NCBI RefSeq assembly: GCF_024346955.1
Contig: NZ_AP024883.1
Span: 806,001-870,000 of the forward strand
DNA: 64,000 bases
From: Vibrio mangrovi
GTDB taxonomy: Bacteria > Pseudomonadota > Gammaproteobacteria > Enterobacterales > Vibrionaceae
Reading direction: 5' to 3'
Shown here: piece after piece, positions 19,007 through 27,882 of the stretch
Layout of the letters: every line of letters starts with the position of its first letter
Numbering within the stretch: position 1 is the stretch's first letter
Notes under the pieces: model-generated
The model's input: only the letters and a program-made list of their open reading frames with translations
The model's database searches: none
What the model was told of the DNA's origin: nothing
Position numbers and translations under genes: made by a program

Positions 19007-19036
19007 AGAGCCGCTGATAATAGCGGCTCTTTTTTT
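19007..19036 (+). terminator. Rho-independent terminator after secA
   Basis: Nine-base-pair stem AGAGCCGCT/AGCGGCTCT (19007-19015 with 19022-19030), six-base loop, then a run of T residues. Confidence 0.9.
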
Positions 19037-19087
19037 ACCGTTGAATTATCGTTAGACTCGTTAGGTTCGCATTTGTAAGAGGAAGGT

Positions 19088-19489
19088 ATGAAAAGAACAC
19101 ATATTGTTGCTGCGATCATCTTTAATCAGGAAAAATCACAGGTTTATATTACAAAGCGGCCTGATCATTTGCACAAAGGTGGATTCTGGGAATTTCCCGG
19201 AGGGAAAGTTGAAGCTGGTGAATCTACTGAACAGGCAATCTCACGTGAGCTGGATGAAGAGATCGGTATTCAGATTGTCGCTCAGCAGCCTTATCGGCAT
19301 CTGACGCATGATTATCCGGATAAGTCTCTGGTCTTTGATTTTATATGTATTTCGGATTTCACTGGAGAACCCTACGGAAAAGAAGGTCAGCAAGGACAAT
19401 GGGTTCATGTTGCCGATTTGACCAATTATCATTTTCCCGAAGCCAATGAACCGATAGTTGAGCAAGTGATGCGTGAATTTTCCCGCTAA
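19088..19489 (+). CDS. mutT: 8-oxo-dGTP diphosphatase MutT
   Basis: Nudix hydrolase that removes 8-oxo-dGTP from the nucleotide pool and so prevents A:T to C:G transversions. The 133-aa protein has a complete Nudix box at about residues 38-60, starting at GGKVEAGE and including the REL and DEE catalytic residues. It is close to E. coli MutT in length. The start is preceded by AGAGGAAGG. It follows the secA terminator and is transcribed the same way, as in many gammaproteobacteria. A seven-pair hairpin straddles the stop codon but lacks a T-run. Confidence 0.92.
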   Translation: MKRTHIVAAIIFNQEKSQVYITKRPDHLHKGGFWEFPGGKVEAGESTEQAISRELDEEIGIQIVAQQPYRHLTHDYPDKSLVFDFICISDFTGEPYGKEGQQGQWVHVADLTNYHFPEANEPIVEQVMREFSR

Positions 19490-19534
19490 TCCGGGAAAGC
19501 ATGTATTGATAAAACGAAATTTGATCATGAAAGG

Positions 19535-19563
19535 TCAACACGCCCTAGCCACATTCATATAAT
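19535..19563 (+). promoter_or_regulatory. Candidate promoter for dapB
   Basis: TCAACA at 19535-19540, a 17-bp spacer and a perfect TATAAT at 19558-19563, 87 bp upstream of the dapB start. The -10 is strong and the -35 matches four of six consensus bases. Confidence 0.5.
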
Positions 19564-19649
19564 GTTGGTAGTTTAGATGAATGAGTCTATACATATGAAA
19601 TACGAGTGGAATATTCGATTCGTATCTGAGCAGAATGGAGAAGTAAGCA

Positions 19650-20459
19650 ATGGTTAAAATTGCGATAGCAGGTGCTGCCGGCCGGATGGGCCGCAACCTT
19701 GTCAAAGCTACACATCATCATGAAGCAGCATCAGTTGGTGCAGGTTCTGAGCGTCCTGAATCGTCACTGGTTGGTGTCGACGTCGGAGAGTTATGCGGTG
19801 AAGGTCATTTTGGTGTCACTCTAGTCGATAACCTGGAAAATGCCGTTGATAATTTTGATGTCATTATCGACTTTACGTCTCCAGCCAGTACGTTGGCAAA
19901 TTTGGCACTGTGTAAGAAACACGGCAAAAAAATTGTTATCGGTACAACCGGTTTTTCTGAAAGTGAGAAAGAACAGATCGATCAGGCTGCACAAGAGATT
20001 CCGGTTGTGATGGCTCCTAATTATAGCGTTGGCGTCAATCTGATGTTCAAGCTACTGGAAAAAGCAGCCAAAGTGATGGGAAGTTATTGTGACATCGAAA
20101 TTGTAGAAGCACACCATCGCTATAAAGTTGATGCGCCGTCCGGTACTGCTTTAGGTATGGGAGAAGCTATTGCTAAAGCAATGGGTAATGAACTGAAAGA
20201 TGTTGCCGTATATGCCAGAGAGGGAATTACCGGAGAAAGAAGCCGGGAAGAGATTGGTTTCGCAACTATTCGGGCTGGTGATATTGTTGGAGAACATACT
20301 GCGATGTTTGCTGATATCGGTGAACGGGTTGAGATTTCACACAAGGCCTCAGATCGTATGACTTTCGCCAATGGCGCGGTGAAAGCTGCGATATGGTTAT
20401 CAGAAAAGCCTGCGGGTTTTTATACTATGACCGATGTGCTTTCTCTGGATCAGCTTTAA
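19650..20459 (+). CDS. dapB: 4-hydroxy-tetrahydrodipicolinate reductase DapB
   Basis: NAD(P)H-dependent reductase in the diaminopimelate/lysine pathway, supplying meso-DAP for MurE. The 269-aa protein has the N-terminal dinucleotide-binding motif GAAGRMGRN (residues 8-16). Its catalytic segment EAHHRYK begins at residue 153, with the conserved His155 and Lys159, followed by DAPSGTA. It is monocistronic by spacing and followed by a hairpin. Confidence 0.96.
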   Translation: MVKIAIAGAAGRMGRNLVKATHHHEAASVGAGSERPESSLVGVDVGELCGEGHFGVTLVDNLENAVDNFDVIIDFTSPASTLANLALCKKHGKKIVIGTTGFSESEKEQIDQAAQEIPVVMAPNYSVGVNLMFKLLEKAAKVMGSYCDIEIVEAHHRYKVDAPSGTALGMGEAIAKAMGNELKDVAVYAREGITGERSREEIGFATIRAGDIVGEHTAMFADIGERVEISHKASDRMTFANGAVKAAIWLSEKPAGFYTMTDVLSLDQL

Positions 20460-20469
20460 ATACATAATT

Positions 20470-20503
20470 ATGCGCCAGATACGTCTGGCGTATCTCATTT
20501 TTG
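20470..20503 (+). terminator. Probable terminator after dapB
   Basis: Hairpin CGCCAGA/TCTGGCG (20473-20479 with 20484-20490, loop TACG), extendable by two or three weaker pairs, then a moderately T-rich stretch. The T tail is interrupted, so confidence is moderate. Confidence 0.55.
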
Positions 20504-20942
20504 GGGGGATGAAAAACTTTATTTTTACTTCACGAACTTGTAAGCATGAGTCATTTTTATTTCGGATAATAAAAGATATGCTGTTTTATTTATGCTAAAG
20601 GCAAGAAAAGTTATATTTTTGTGCGTCCGTTATCGATTGCGTTAGTCTGTTCATTTTTTTTGATGGGTTTCTTTCTACTTTTCTCCATTTTTCACATATA
20701 TTTCTCTTATGACGTTTGATAATGCATATTTAATGTGTGTTTTTACTCTGTTCATTCTGTTTTTTTATATAACGCGGCAAAAAAGTATATTTGATAAATT
20801 TTAAACATTGACAGAAATCACACCTGTCTATAAAATGCGTCTAATTTGTCCGAAATACGCTATGACTCTGTTTCATGGCTGTTAAGGAAGGCAAATTTGC
20901 AGTTTAATCTAATTTTTTTGCATTTTTATTCTGGAGGTTGTC
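20504..20942 (+). promoter_or_regulatory. AT-rich carAB upstream region with a strong promoter
   Basis: About 440 bp of very AT-rich DNA without a gene. A near-consensus promoter, TTGACA (20808-20813), 17 bp, TAAAAT (20831-20836), would start transcription near 20843 and give a 5' leader of about 100 nt. In enterics carAB is controlled by ArgR and pyrimidine signals. Two weak ArgR-box-like stretches are present (TGCATATTTAATGT near 20725 and TGCATTTTTATTCT at 20919-20932), but neither is a convincing match. A short palindrome GCAAATTTGC followed by T-rich sequence lies in the leader. Confidence 0.55.
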
Positions 20943-22082
20943 TTGAGCAAGTCAGCACTGTTAGTCCTAGAAGATGGGACAGTGTTCCACGGACTGTCCA
21001 TTGGCGCAGATGGCGTTTCCGTTGGTGAAGTCGTTTTTAATACCTCGATGACGGGGTATCAAGAAATCCTCACTGATCCTTCCTACTCTCAACAAATCGT
21101 TACGCTTACTTATCCCCACATCGGTAATACCGGTACAAATACTGAAGATGAAGAATCCTCCGCAGTGCATGCTCAGGGACTGATCATTCGCGATCTTCCG
21201 TTGATTGCATCCAATTTCCGGAGCGAGCAAAGCTTATCTGAGTATCTGAATACCAAGAATATTGTCGGTATTGCAGATATCGATACCCGAAAGCTCACAC
21301 GGATTTTACGTGAGAAAGGTGCTCAGAGTGGCTGCATTATGGCGGGTGAAAATCTGGATGAAGCACTTGCTTTAGCAAAAGCAAAAGAGTTTCCCGGCCT
21401 GAAAGGTATGGATTTAGCTAAGGTTGTGACGACTAAAGAAGCTTATGAGTGGACACAAGGATCCTGGTCTTTGGAAAATGGACTCCCTCAGGCTAAAAAT
21501 GAAAGTGAGCTACCTTATCATGTTGTCGCGTATGATTTTGGCGCGAAAAGAAATATTCTGCGTATGTTGGTTGATCGGGGATGCCGCCTGACAGTTGTTC
21601 CGGCTGAAACTCCGGCTGAAACTGTTTTAGCCATGAATCCTGATGGTATTTTCCTGTCCAACGGACCCGGAGACCCGGAACCTTGTACTTACGCGATTGA
21701 AGCAACACAGGCCTTTTTGGAAAAAGGACTACCTGTCTTTGGTATCTGTTTAGGACACCAGATTCTCGCTCTTGCATCCGGCGCTAAAACTATCAAGATG
21801 AAATTTGGTCACCATGGCGCGAACCATCCGGTAAAAGATATCGAACGGGATGTTGTGATGATTACCTCGCAAAACCATGGTTTTGCTGCGGATGAAGAGA
21901 GTTTGCCTGCCAATCTGAAAGCAACACATAAGTCGTTGTTTGACGGATCACTTCAGGGAATTCATCGCACGGATAAACCTGCGTTTAGTTTCCAGGGGCA
22001 TCCGGAAGCGAGCCCGGGGCCACATGATGCTGCGCCTCTATTTGATCACTTTATTGAACTTATTCAACAACACCGTGCTTAA
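20943..22082 (+). CDS. carA: Carbamoyl-phosphate synthase small (glutaminase) subunit CarA
   Basis: Glutamine amidotransferase subunit delivering ammonia to CarB for carbamoyl phosphate, used in arginine and pyrimidine synthesis. The 379-aa protein has the nucleophile Cys269 in FGICLGHQ and a C-terminal HPEASPGPHD segment. The start is TTG at 20943, five bases after GGAGG. A TTG start is also used by E. coli carA, and no better ATG exists in frame. carB follows after 17 bp. Confidence 0.97.
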   Translation: MSKSALLVLEDGTVFHGLSIGADGVSVGEVVFNTSMTGYQEILTDPSYSQQIVTLTYPHIGNTGTNTEDEESSAVHAQGLIIRDLPLIASNFRSEQSLSEYLNTKNIVGIADIDTRKLTRILREKGAQSGCIMAGENLDEALALAKAKEFPGLKGMDLAKVVTTKEAYEWTQGSWSLENGLPQAKNESELPYHVVAYDFGAKRNILRMLVDRGCRLTVVPAETPAETVLAMNPDGIFLSNGPGDPEPCTYAIEATQAFLEKGLPVFGICLGHQILALASGAKTIKMKFGHHGANHPVKDIERDVVMITSQNHGFAADEESLPANLKATHKSLFDGSLQGIHRTDKPAFSFQGHPEASPGPHDAAPLFDHFIELIQQHRA

Positions 22083-22099
22083 TTCGGAGCAAGTAAACG

Positions 22100-25000
22100 A
22101 TGCCAAAACGTACTGACATACAAAGTATTCTTATCTTAGGTGCTGGTCCGATAGTAATTGGCCAGGCCTGTGAGTTTGATTACTCCGGAGCACAAGCATG
22201 TAAGGCTCTGCGAGAAGAAGGTTATCGGGTTATTCTGGTGAACTCGAACCCGGCAACAATTATGACTGATCCTGAAATGGCTGATGCAACTTATATCGAG
22301 CCGATTCAGTGGGAAGTTGTACGCAAAATTATTGAAAAAGAACGTCCGGATGCGGTTTTGCCTACAATGGGTGGCCAGACTGCGCTGAACTGTGCACTTG
22401 AACTGGATCGTCAGGGAGTTCTGGCTGAATTCGGTGTTGAAATGATTGGTGCGACAGCCGATGCCATCGATAAAGCGGAAGATCGTTCCCGTTTTGATGC
22501 TGCGATGAAATCGATTGGTCTGGAGTGCCCGCGGGCTGATACTGCGAAAAGCATGGAAGAATCCTACGAAGTCCTCGAGAAAGTCGGCTTCCCATGTATT
22601 ATTCGTCCATCATTTACGATGGGTGGAACCGGTGGTGGCATTGCCTATAACAAAGAAGAATTTGAAGAAATCTGTCGCCGTGGATTGGATCTGTCTCCGA
22701 CCAATGAGCTGCTGATCGATGAATCACTGATTGGCTGGAAAGAATATGAGATGGAAGTTGTCCGGGATAAAAACGACAACTGTATCATCGTCTGTTCAAT
22801 TGAAAACTTTGATCCGATGGGGATTCATACCGGCGACTCAATTACTGTTGCTCCGGCTCAGACGCTGACGGACAAAGAATACCAGCTGATGAGAAACGCA
22901 TCTTTAGCTGTGTTGCGTGAAATTGGTGTCGAAACCGGAGGCTCGAATGTTCAGTTCGGGATCAATCCGGAAGATGGCCGGATGGTGATCATTGAAATGA
23001 ATCCCCGGGTTTCCCGTTCTTCGGCACTGGCATCAAAAGCGACTGGTTTTCCTATTGCTAAAATTGCTGCGAAGCTGGCTGTCGGCTTTACTCTTGACGA
23101 GTTGATGAATGATATTACCGGTGGTGCAACACCAGCATCGTTTGAGCCGACCATTGACTACGTTGTGACGAAAATTCCACGCTTTAACTTCGAAAAATTT
23201 GCGGGCGCCAATGCGAAGCTGACAACTCAGATGAAGTCTGTTGGTGAAGTGATGGCTATAGGCCGCAACCAGCAGGAATCATTGCAAAAAGCACTTCGTG
23301 GTCTTGAAGTTGGTGCGGCAGGTTTCGATGAAATTGTTGATCTGGATTCTCCGGATGCACTGACTAAGATTCGCCATGAGTTGAAAGAAGCCGGTGCTGA
23401 ACGTATCTGGTATATCGCGGATGCTTTCCGTGCCGGTATGTCTGTGGATGCGATCTTTAATCTGACGTCCATCGACCGGTGGTTCCTGGTACAGATTGAA
23501 GAGTTGGTTAAACTTGAAAATGAAATCAAAGCTGCTGGTTTTGCCGGTTTGACTCAAGACGTTTTACGTCGGATGAAGCGTAAAGGGTTTGCCGATGCGC
23601 GTTTGTCAAAACTGGTTGGTGTTTCTGAGAATGAGATTCGCCGTTTGCGTGATCAGTTTGATATTCATCCTGTCTATAAACGTGTCGATACCTGCGCAGC
23701 TGAGTTTGCTTCTTCAACGGCTTACATGTATTCCTCATATGATGAAGAGTGTGAAGCCTATCCGACGGATAAGAAGAAAATCATGGTTCTGGGCGGCGGT
23801 CCGAACCGGATTGGTCAGGGGATTGAGTTCGACTACTGTTGTGTACATGCATCACTTGCACTACGTGAAGATGGTTATGAAACCATTATGGTTAACTGTA
23901 ACCCTGAGACTGTCTCAACCGATTACGATACTTCGGATCGTCTCTACTTTGAACCGGTAACACTGGAAGATGTACTGGCGATTGCCCGGGTTGAGAAGCC
24001 GACCGGTGTGATTGTACAGTATGGTGGTCAGACTCCGCTGAAACTGGCTCGCGCTCTGGAAGCTGCTGGAGTACCGATTATCGGTACTAGTCCGGATGCT
24101 ATCGACCGTGCTGAAGATCGGGAGCGTTTCCAGCAGGCAGTTGACCGTTTGGGTCTGAAACAGCCAGAGAATGCAACGGTAACAGCGATTGAGCAAGCCG
24201 TTGATAAGGCCAGAGATATCGGTTATCCGCTGGTTGTGCGTCCATCCTATGTATTGGGTGGTCGGGCGATGGAAATTGTTTATGATGAAGCCGATCTCCG
24301 CCGCTATTTCAATGAAGCTGTCAGTGTATCTAATGAATCTCCGGTGTTGCTGGATCACTTCCTCGATGATGCTGTTGAGGTTGATATTGACGCTATCTGT
24401 GATGGTGAACGTGTCGTGATCGGTGGGATTATGGAACATATCGAACAGGCTGGGGTTCACTCAGGTGACTCTGCATGTTCGTTGCCGGCATACACGCTGA
24501 GTCAGGATATTCAGAATGTCATGCGCGAGCAGGTTGAAAAGCTGGCTTTTGAACTGGGTGTCCGTGGTTTGATGAACACTCAGTTTGCTGTGAAAAACAA
24601 TGAAGTTTACCTGATTGAGGTGAACCCTCGTGCGGCCCGGACAGTTCCGTTTGTTTCTAAAGCGACTGGTGCGCCGCTGGCTAAAATTGCAGCCCGGGTT
24701 ATGGCTGGGCAGAGTCTGGCAGAGCAGGGCTTTACTCAGGAAATCGTACCGCCTTACTACTCCGTGAAAGAAGTGGTATTGCCGTTCAACAAATTCCCGG
24801 GTGTTGATCCATTGCTTGGACCGGAAATGCGCTCGACCGGTGAAGTGATGGGTGTAGGTAGCACTTTTGCTGAAGCATTTGCTAAAGCAGAACTGGCTTG
24901 TGGCTGTGTTTATCCTGAGGGCGGTCGTGCACTGATTTCTGTCCGGGAAGGCGATAAACAGCGTGCAGTTGCTTTGGCTGAAAAACTGATTCAGTTAGGT

Positions 25001-25327
25001 TATCAGTTAGATGCAACGCATGGTACGGCTGTTGTTCTGGGCGAAGCGGGTATTAACCCTCGCTTGGTCAACAAAGTCCATGAAGGCCGTCCTCACATTC
25101 TTGACCGGATCAAGAATAATGAGTACACCTATATCATCAACACAGCTTCAGGACGTCAGGCGATTGAGGATTCAAAAGTCTTACGCCGGGGTGCGTTGGC
25201 CGAGAAAGTGAACTATGCAACCACACTGAATGCAGCATTTGCAACAGCAATGGGACATACCGCAGATCCGAAAGCATCAGTGATTTCTGTTCAGGAAATG
25301 CATGAGCAGGTCAGAAATGCATCATAA
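22100..25327 (+). CDS. carB: Carbamoyl-phosphate synthase large subunit CarB
   Basis: ATP-grasp synthetase subunit with two homologous halves. The first half phosphorylates bicarbonate and the second phosphorylates carbamate. A C-terminal regulatory domain binds UMP and ornithine. The 1075-aa length is standard. The two halves begin similarly, LILGAGPIVIGQACEFDYSG near residue 13 and MVLGGGPNRIGQGIEFDY near residue 560, showing the internal duplication. It is in an operon with carA and ends in a strong terminator. Confidence 0.98.
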   Translation: MPKRTDIQSILILGAGPIVIGQACEFDYSGAQACKALREEGYRVILVNSNPATIMTDPEMADATYIEPIQWEVVRKIIEKERPDAVLPTMGGQTALNCALELDRQGVLAEFGVEMIGATADAIDKAEDRSRFDAAMKSIGLECPRADTAKSMEESYEVLEKVGFPCIIRPSFTMGGTGGGIAYNKEEFEEICRRGLDLSPTNELLIDESLIGWKEYEMEVVRDKNDNCIIVCSIENFDPMGIHTGDSITVAPAQTLTDKEYQLMRNASLAVLREIGVETGGSNVQFGINPEDGRMVIIEMNPRVSRSSALASKATGFPIAKIAAKLAVGFTLDELMNDITGGATPASFEPTIDYVVTKIPRFNFEKFAGANAKLTTQMKSVGEVMAIGRNQQESLQKALRGLEVGAAGFDEIVDLDSPDALTKIRHELKEAGAERIWYIADAFRAGMSVDAIFNLTSIDRWFLVQIEELVKLENEIKAAGFAGLTQDVLRRMKRKGFADARLSKLVGVSENEIRRLRDQFDIHPVYKRVDTCAAEFASSTAYMYSSYDEECEAYPTDKKKIMVLGGGPNRIGQGIEFDYCCVHASLALREDGYETIMVNCNPETVSTDYDTSDRLYFEPVTLEDVLAIARVEKPTGVIVQYGGQTPLKLARALEAAGVPIIGTSPDAIDRAEDRERFQQAVDRLGLKQPENATVTAIEQAVDKARDIGYPLVVRPSYVLGGRAMEIVYDEADLRRYFNEAVSVSNESPVLLDHFLDDAVEVDIDAICDGERVVIGGIMEHIEQAGVHSGDSACSLPAYTLSQDIQNVMREQVEKLAFELGVRGLMNTQFAVKNNEVYLIEVNPRAARTVPFVSKATGAPLAKIAARVMAGQSLAEQGFTQEIVPPYYSVKEVVLPFNKFPGVDPLLGPEMRSTGEVMGVGSTFAEAFAKAELACGCVYPEGGRALISVREGDKQRAVALAEKLIQLGYQLDATHGTAVVLGEAGINPRLVNKVHEGRPHILDRIKNNEYTYIINTASGRQAIEDSKVLRRGALAEKVNYATTLNAAFATAMGHTADPKASVISVQEMHEQVRNAS

Positions 25328-25351
25328 GTAATTCGTATTGTTGAATTCAGT

Positions 25352-25384
25352 AAAAAGCCCGGCATTTTAGCCGGGCTTTTTTTG
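25352..25384 (+). terminator. Rho-independent terminator after carB
   Basis: GC-rich stem AAGCCCGGC/GCCGGGCTT, loop ATTTTA, flanked by A and T runs, so it could act in both directions. Confidence 0.93.
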
Positions 25385-25499
25385 TTAGTATATATTTTTA
25401 TCTATGAATATATGGAATAGGACAATATCCGTGTTTTCGCTATATCTCTTTATTTTTCCGTGATAATTTTCATTATTATCTAATCTATTAGGGAATGAT

Positions 25500-26282
25500 A
25501 TGGAAGTTTCAATCGAGATATTGGCGCTGCTTTTTTTTGCTGCTGCACTTGCCGGTTGCATTGATGCCATTGCTGGTGGCGGTGGTTTAATTACACTTCC
25601 GGTTTTGATGGCTACCGGGATTTCTCCGGCACAGGCTATTGCTACCAATAAACTTCAGAGTTCATTCGGCAGTTTTTCATCAACACTTTATTTTATCCGT
25701 AATGGTCTGATTTCTCTTCGGCAGATGTGGTTTGCTATTGTCTGTACCTTCACTGGCGCAGCGATTGGGGCTGAGTTAGTCCAGATTCTGGATGCCGATT
25801 TACTGACTAGTCTGATTCCTGCTCTGTTGGTTGCTATTTCCCTGTATTTCCTATTTTCACCACCAGCCAAGTCTGAAACCAATAAGAAGGCTGTACTTTC
25901 TGATGGTGTATTTGCTTTGCTGGTTGGGACAACAGTTGGATTCTACGATGGCTTTTTCGGACCGGGTACGGGGGCGATCTTCGCTGTCTGCTTTATTGTC
26001 TTAGGACGATTGTCGATTATTGAAGCCACCGCCCGGGCTAAAATCCTTAACTTTACTTCCAATATTGCAGCGCTGACCTTTTTTCTGATTGCAGGGTTAC
26101 CCATATGGAAGCTTGGACTGGTGATGGCCGTCGGACAGTTCCTGGGAGCGAGAGCTGGTGCCAGAATAGTGCTCAATAAAGGACAAAAATGGATTCGTCC
26201 TCTGGTTATTCTGATGTCTTTATCAATGGCTCTGAAACTGTTGTGGGAACAGCATCAACAATGGCTGCTATCAGTGATTTGA
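25500..26282 (+). CDS. TSUP-family (TauE/SafE) membrane transporter
   Basis: A 260-aa polytopic membrane protein with about seven or eight hydrophobic helices. The family-typical glycine-rich motif CIDAIAGGGGLITLP is at residues 20-34, and a second related half begins near GFYDGFFGPGTG. TSUP proteins are thought to move sulfite, sulfoacetate or related small organic anions, but the substrate here cannot be read from the sequence. The 3' end overlaps the end of the minus-strand LysR gene by 77 bp. That neighbour is a candidate regulator (inference only). Confidence 0.88.
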   Translation: MEVSIEILALLFFAAALAGCIDAIAGGGGLITLPVLMATGISPAQAIATNKLQSSFGSFSSTLYFIRNGLISLRQMWFAIVCTFTGAAIGAELVQILDADLLTSLIPALLVAISLYFLFSPPAKSETNKKAVLSDGVFALLVGTTVGFYDGFFGPGTGAIFAVCFIVLGRLSIIEATARAKILNFTSNIAALTFFLIAGLPIWKLGLVMAVGQFLGARAGARIVLNKGQKWIRPLVILMSLSMALKLLWEQHQQWLLSVI

Positions 26283-27078
26283 TGCGGGGAGAGCGGTAAG
26301 TCATTGCCCTTAAACAGAGATGAATTGGCCGGAACAGTGGCTGAAGAGCATCGAAGCTGAAATAGTTATGGGGAGAAACTGACAGCGTTTGTATGATCGA
26401 TAGTGGGACCAGTGCCGGTGCGACTCCCTGTAACGCAAGCTGGGCTGCGGCTGTGTATGAGTCCATTTCCATGATGGGAGTAATCCCCAGATGCTCCAGA
26501 ATGGATGCCTGATAGGTATTGGCACTGTTGGACAAATCATTGGTGATGATTTGCTGCGGAAGCTGTGCTAAGGGCTGCTGACTGACAATAAAGACCGGCT
26601 CATCGTAAAGGTGGAATGTCGTCAGCCCGTGATTTCCGGGTAAATAGCCGGCACAAAGTCCAAGTGTGGCTTTACCGGAACGAACATGCTCAACGATTCT
26701 GGGTGTATGGTTGGTTGTGATAGTAATACGTTTGTCATGGCTGAAATATTTGCCCATCACTTCACTCAGAAGACCTGCAACCAGTGTTTCTGAGCAGTCA
26801 AACCGGATTAATGTGTTATCTTCCAGTGTTTGCTGTTCGAATATTAATCCGCTCAACTCATGAAAACTGGGACCAACCCGATCAATTAATGCCTGGGCAT
26901 CGGCGGTGAGTCTGATATGACGGCCATCGGGAACCACCAGTTTTTTACCCAGCCGCTTTTCCAGATTCGCGATTCGCTTACTAACCGCAGACTGACTGAT
27001 ATAAAGCAGACTACCGGTTCGGCTCATGGTTTTTTCTTTGCTGAGAATCAGGAGTGTTTCAATACCTTCAAGCAACAT
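26206..27078 (-). CDS. LysR-family transcriptional regulator
   Basis: A 290-aa regulator with an N-terminal winged helix-turn-helix. The recognition segment SRTGSLLYISQSAVSKRI is at about residues 19-36, followed by LEKRLGKKLVV. The remaining roughly 200 residues are the co-inducer-binding domain. The target is unknown; candidates are the convergent TSUP transporter and its own promoter. Its last 25 codons overlap the TSUP gene. The TRIC channel gene lies 81 bp upstream on the same strand. A perfect dyad TTCGCT/AGCGAA (27106-27123) lies just upstream of its start. Confidence 0.88.
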   Translation of the reverse strand: MLLEGIETLLILSKEKTMSRTGSLLYISQSAVSKRIANLEKRLGKKLVVPDGRHIRLTADAQALIDRVGPSFHELSGLIFEQQTLEDNTLIRFDCSETLVAGLLSEVMGKYFSHDKRITITTNHTPRIVEHVRSGKATLGLCAGYLPGNHGLTTFHLYDEPVFIVSQQPLAQLPQQIITNDLSNSANTYQASILEHLGITPIMEMDSYTAAAQLALQGVAPALVPLSIIQTLSVSPHNYFSFDALQPLFRPIHLCLRAMTYRSPRIKSLIAAIVDAVPTTVSEPLIKTSE

Positions 27079-27159
27079 CGTTTTTATGGTCAGTCAGGGA
27101 GAGCATTCGCTTACTTTAGCGAAAGCTGCCTCTGATTGCGATAGAGGAATAGCCGTGAA

Positions 27160-27771
27160 TCACCGGTTAATCGCAAAAACCGGGAGGGATAAGTGCCAGC
27201 GTATTGCTCCGAGACGAATGATCAGTGTGGATGCGAAGCCGGACAGGAATGCTGTCTTGTGATCGTAACCCATTTGTAGAGCTGTTGTGTGAAAAATACC
27301 ACCGACGATACAGGCTGTGGCATACACTTCACTACGCAGAATCATGGGAATTTCCCGGGCTAGAATATCCCGGATAATACCACCGCCACAGCCGGTCAGA
27401 ACTCCCATAATAATCGCGATCAATGATGATTCCTGATAGAGCAGCGATTTATCGACACCAATTCCGACAAATACTGAAAGTCCGATAGCATCACATACTG
27501 GCAAGACCCACCAAGGGAGGCGTTTCGGGCGCCGGACGATGAGCATGGTCAGGAAACTGGTCGCCAGAATTACCCATAAATACGTTGTGTCTGTGATCCA
27601 GAATACGGGCGTTGCTCCCAAAGCGATGTCGCGCATTGTTCCACCACCGACAGCCGTGACACTGGCGAGTACAACGACCCCGAATGGATCCATCTTTAAA
27701 CGACCGGCCAGCAGCACTCCGGAAACAGCAAATATGATTGTACCGAATAAATCAATCAGATAGAGAAACAT
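27160..27771 (-). CDS. TRIC-type cation channel family membrane protein (UPF0126)
   Basis: A 203-aa membrane protein with two repeated glycine-rich units, each followed by a helix. The repeats are seen as AVGGGTMRDIALG near residue 40 and GCGGGIIRDILARE near residue 127, the signature of UPF0126. Bacterial members form trimeric intracellular cation (TRIC)-like channels. About six or seven membrane helices are expected. No partner or physiological role is evident. It is transcribed in the same direction as the LysR gene and btuF, but spacing suggests separate units. Confidence 0.88.
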   Translation of the reverse strand: MFLYLIDLFGTIIFAVSGVLLAGRLKMDPFGVVVLASVTAVGGGTMRDIALGATPVFWITDTTYLWVILATSFLTMLIVRRPKRLPWWVLPVCDAIGLSVFVGIGVDKSLLYQESSLIAIIMGVLTGCGGGIIRDILAREIPMILRSEVYATACIVGGIFHTTALQMGYDHKTAFLSGFASTLIIRLGAIRWHLSLPVFAINR

Positions 27772-27882
27772 ACGTTGAGTGGTTCCACATTATTATTGGG
27801 GACATGAGCAAAACAGAGCGCATTGTACGGGAAAATAGCCCTAACTGATAGCTTTATAAACTGAGGTTGGAGCACAATCAGG

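Noticed and set aside
20834..20884. Short frame MRLICPKYAMTLFHGC before carA as a possible leader peptide.
   Set aside because: Its first ATG lies in the promoter -10 element, no ribosome binding site is seen, and no arginine codon run is present.
23915..24460. 181-codon minus-strand frame antisense to carB.
   Set aside because: Shadow of the conserved second half of carB.
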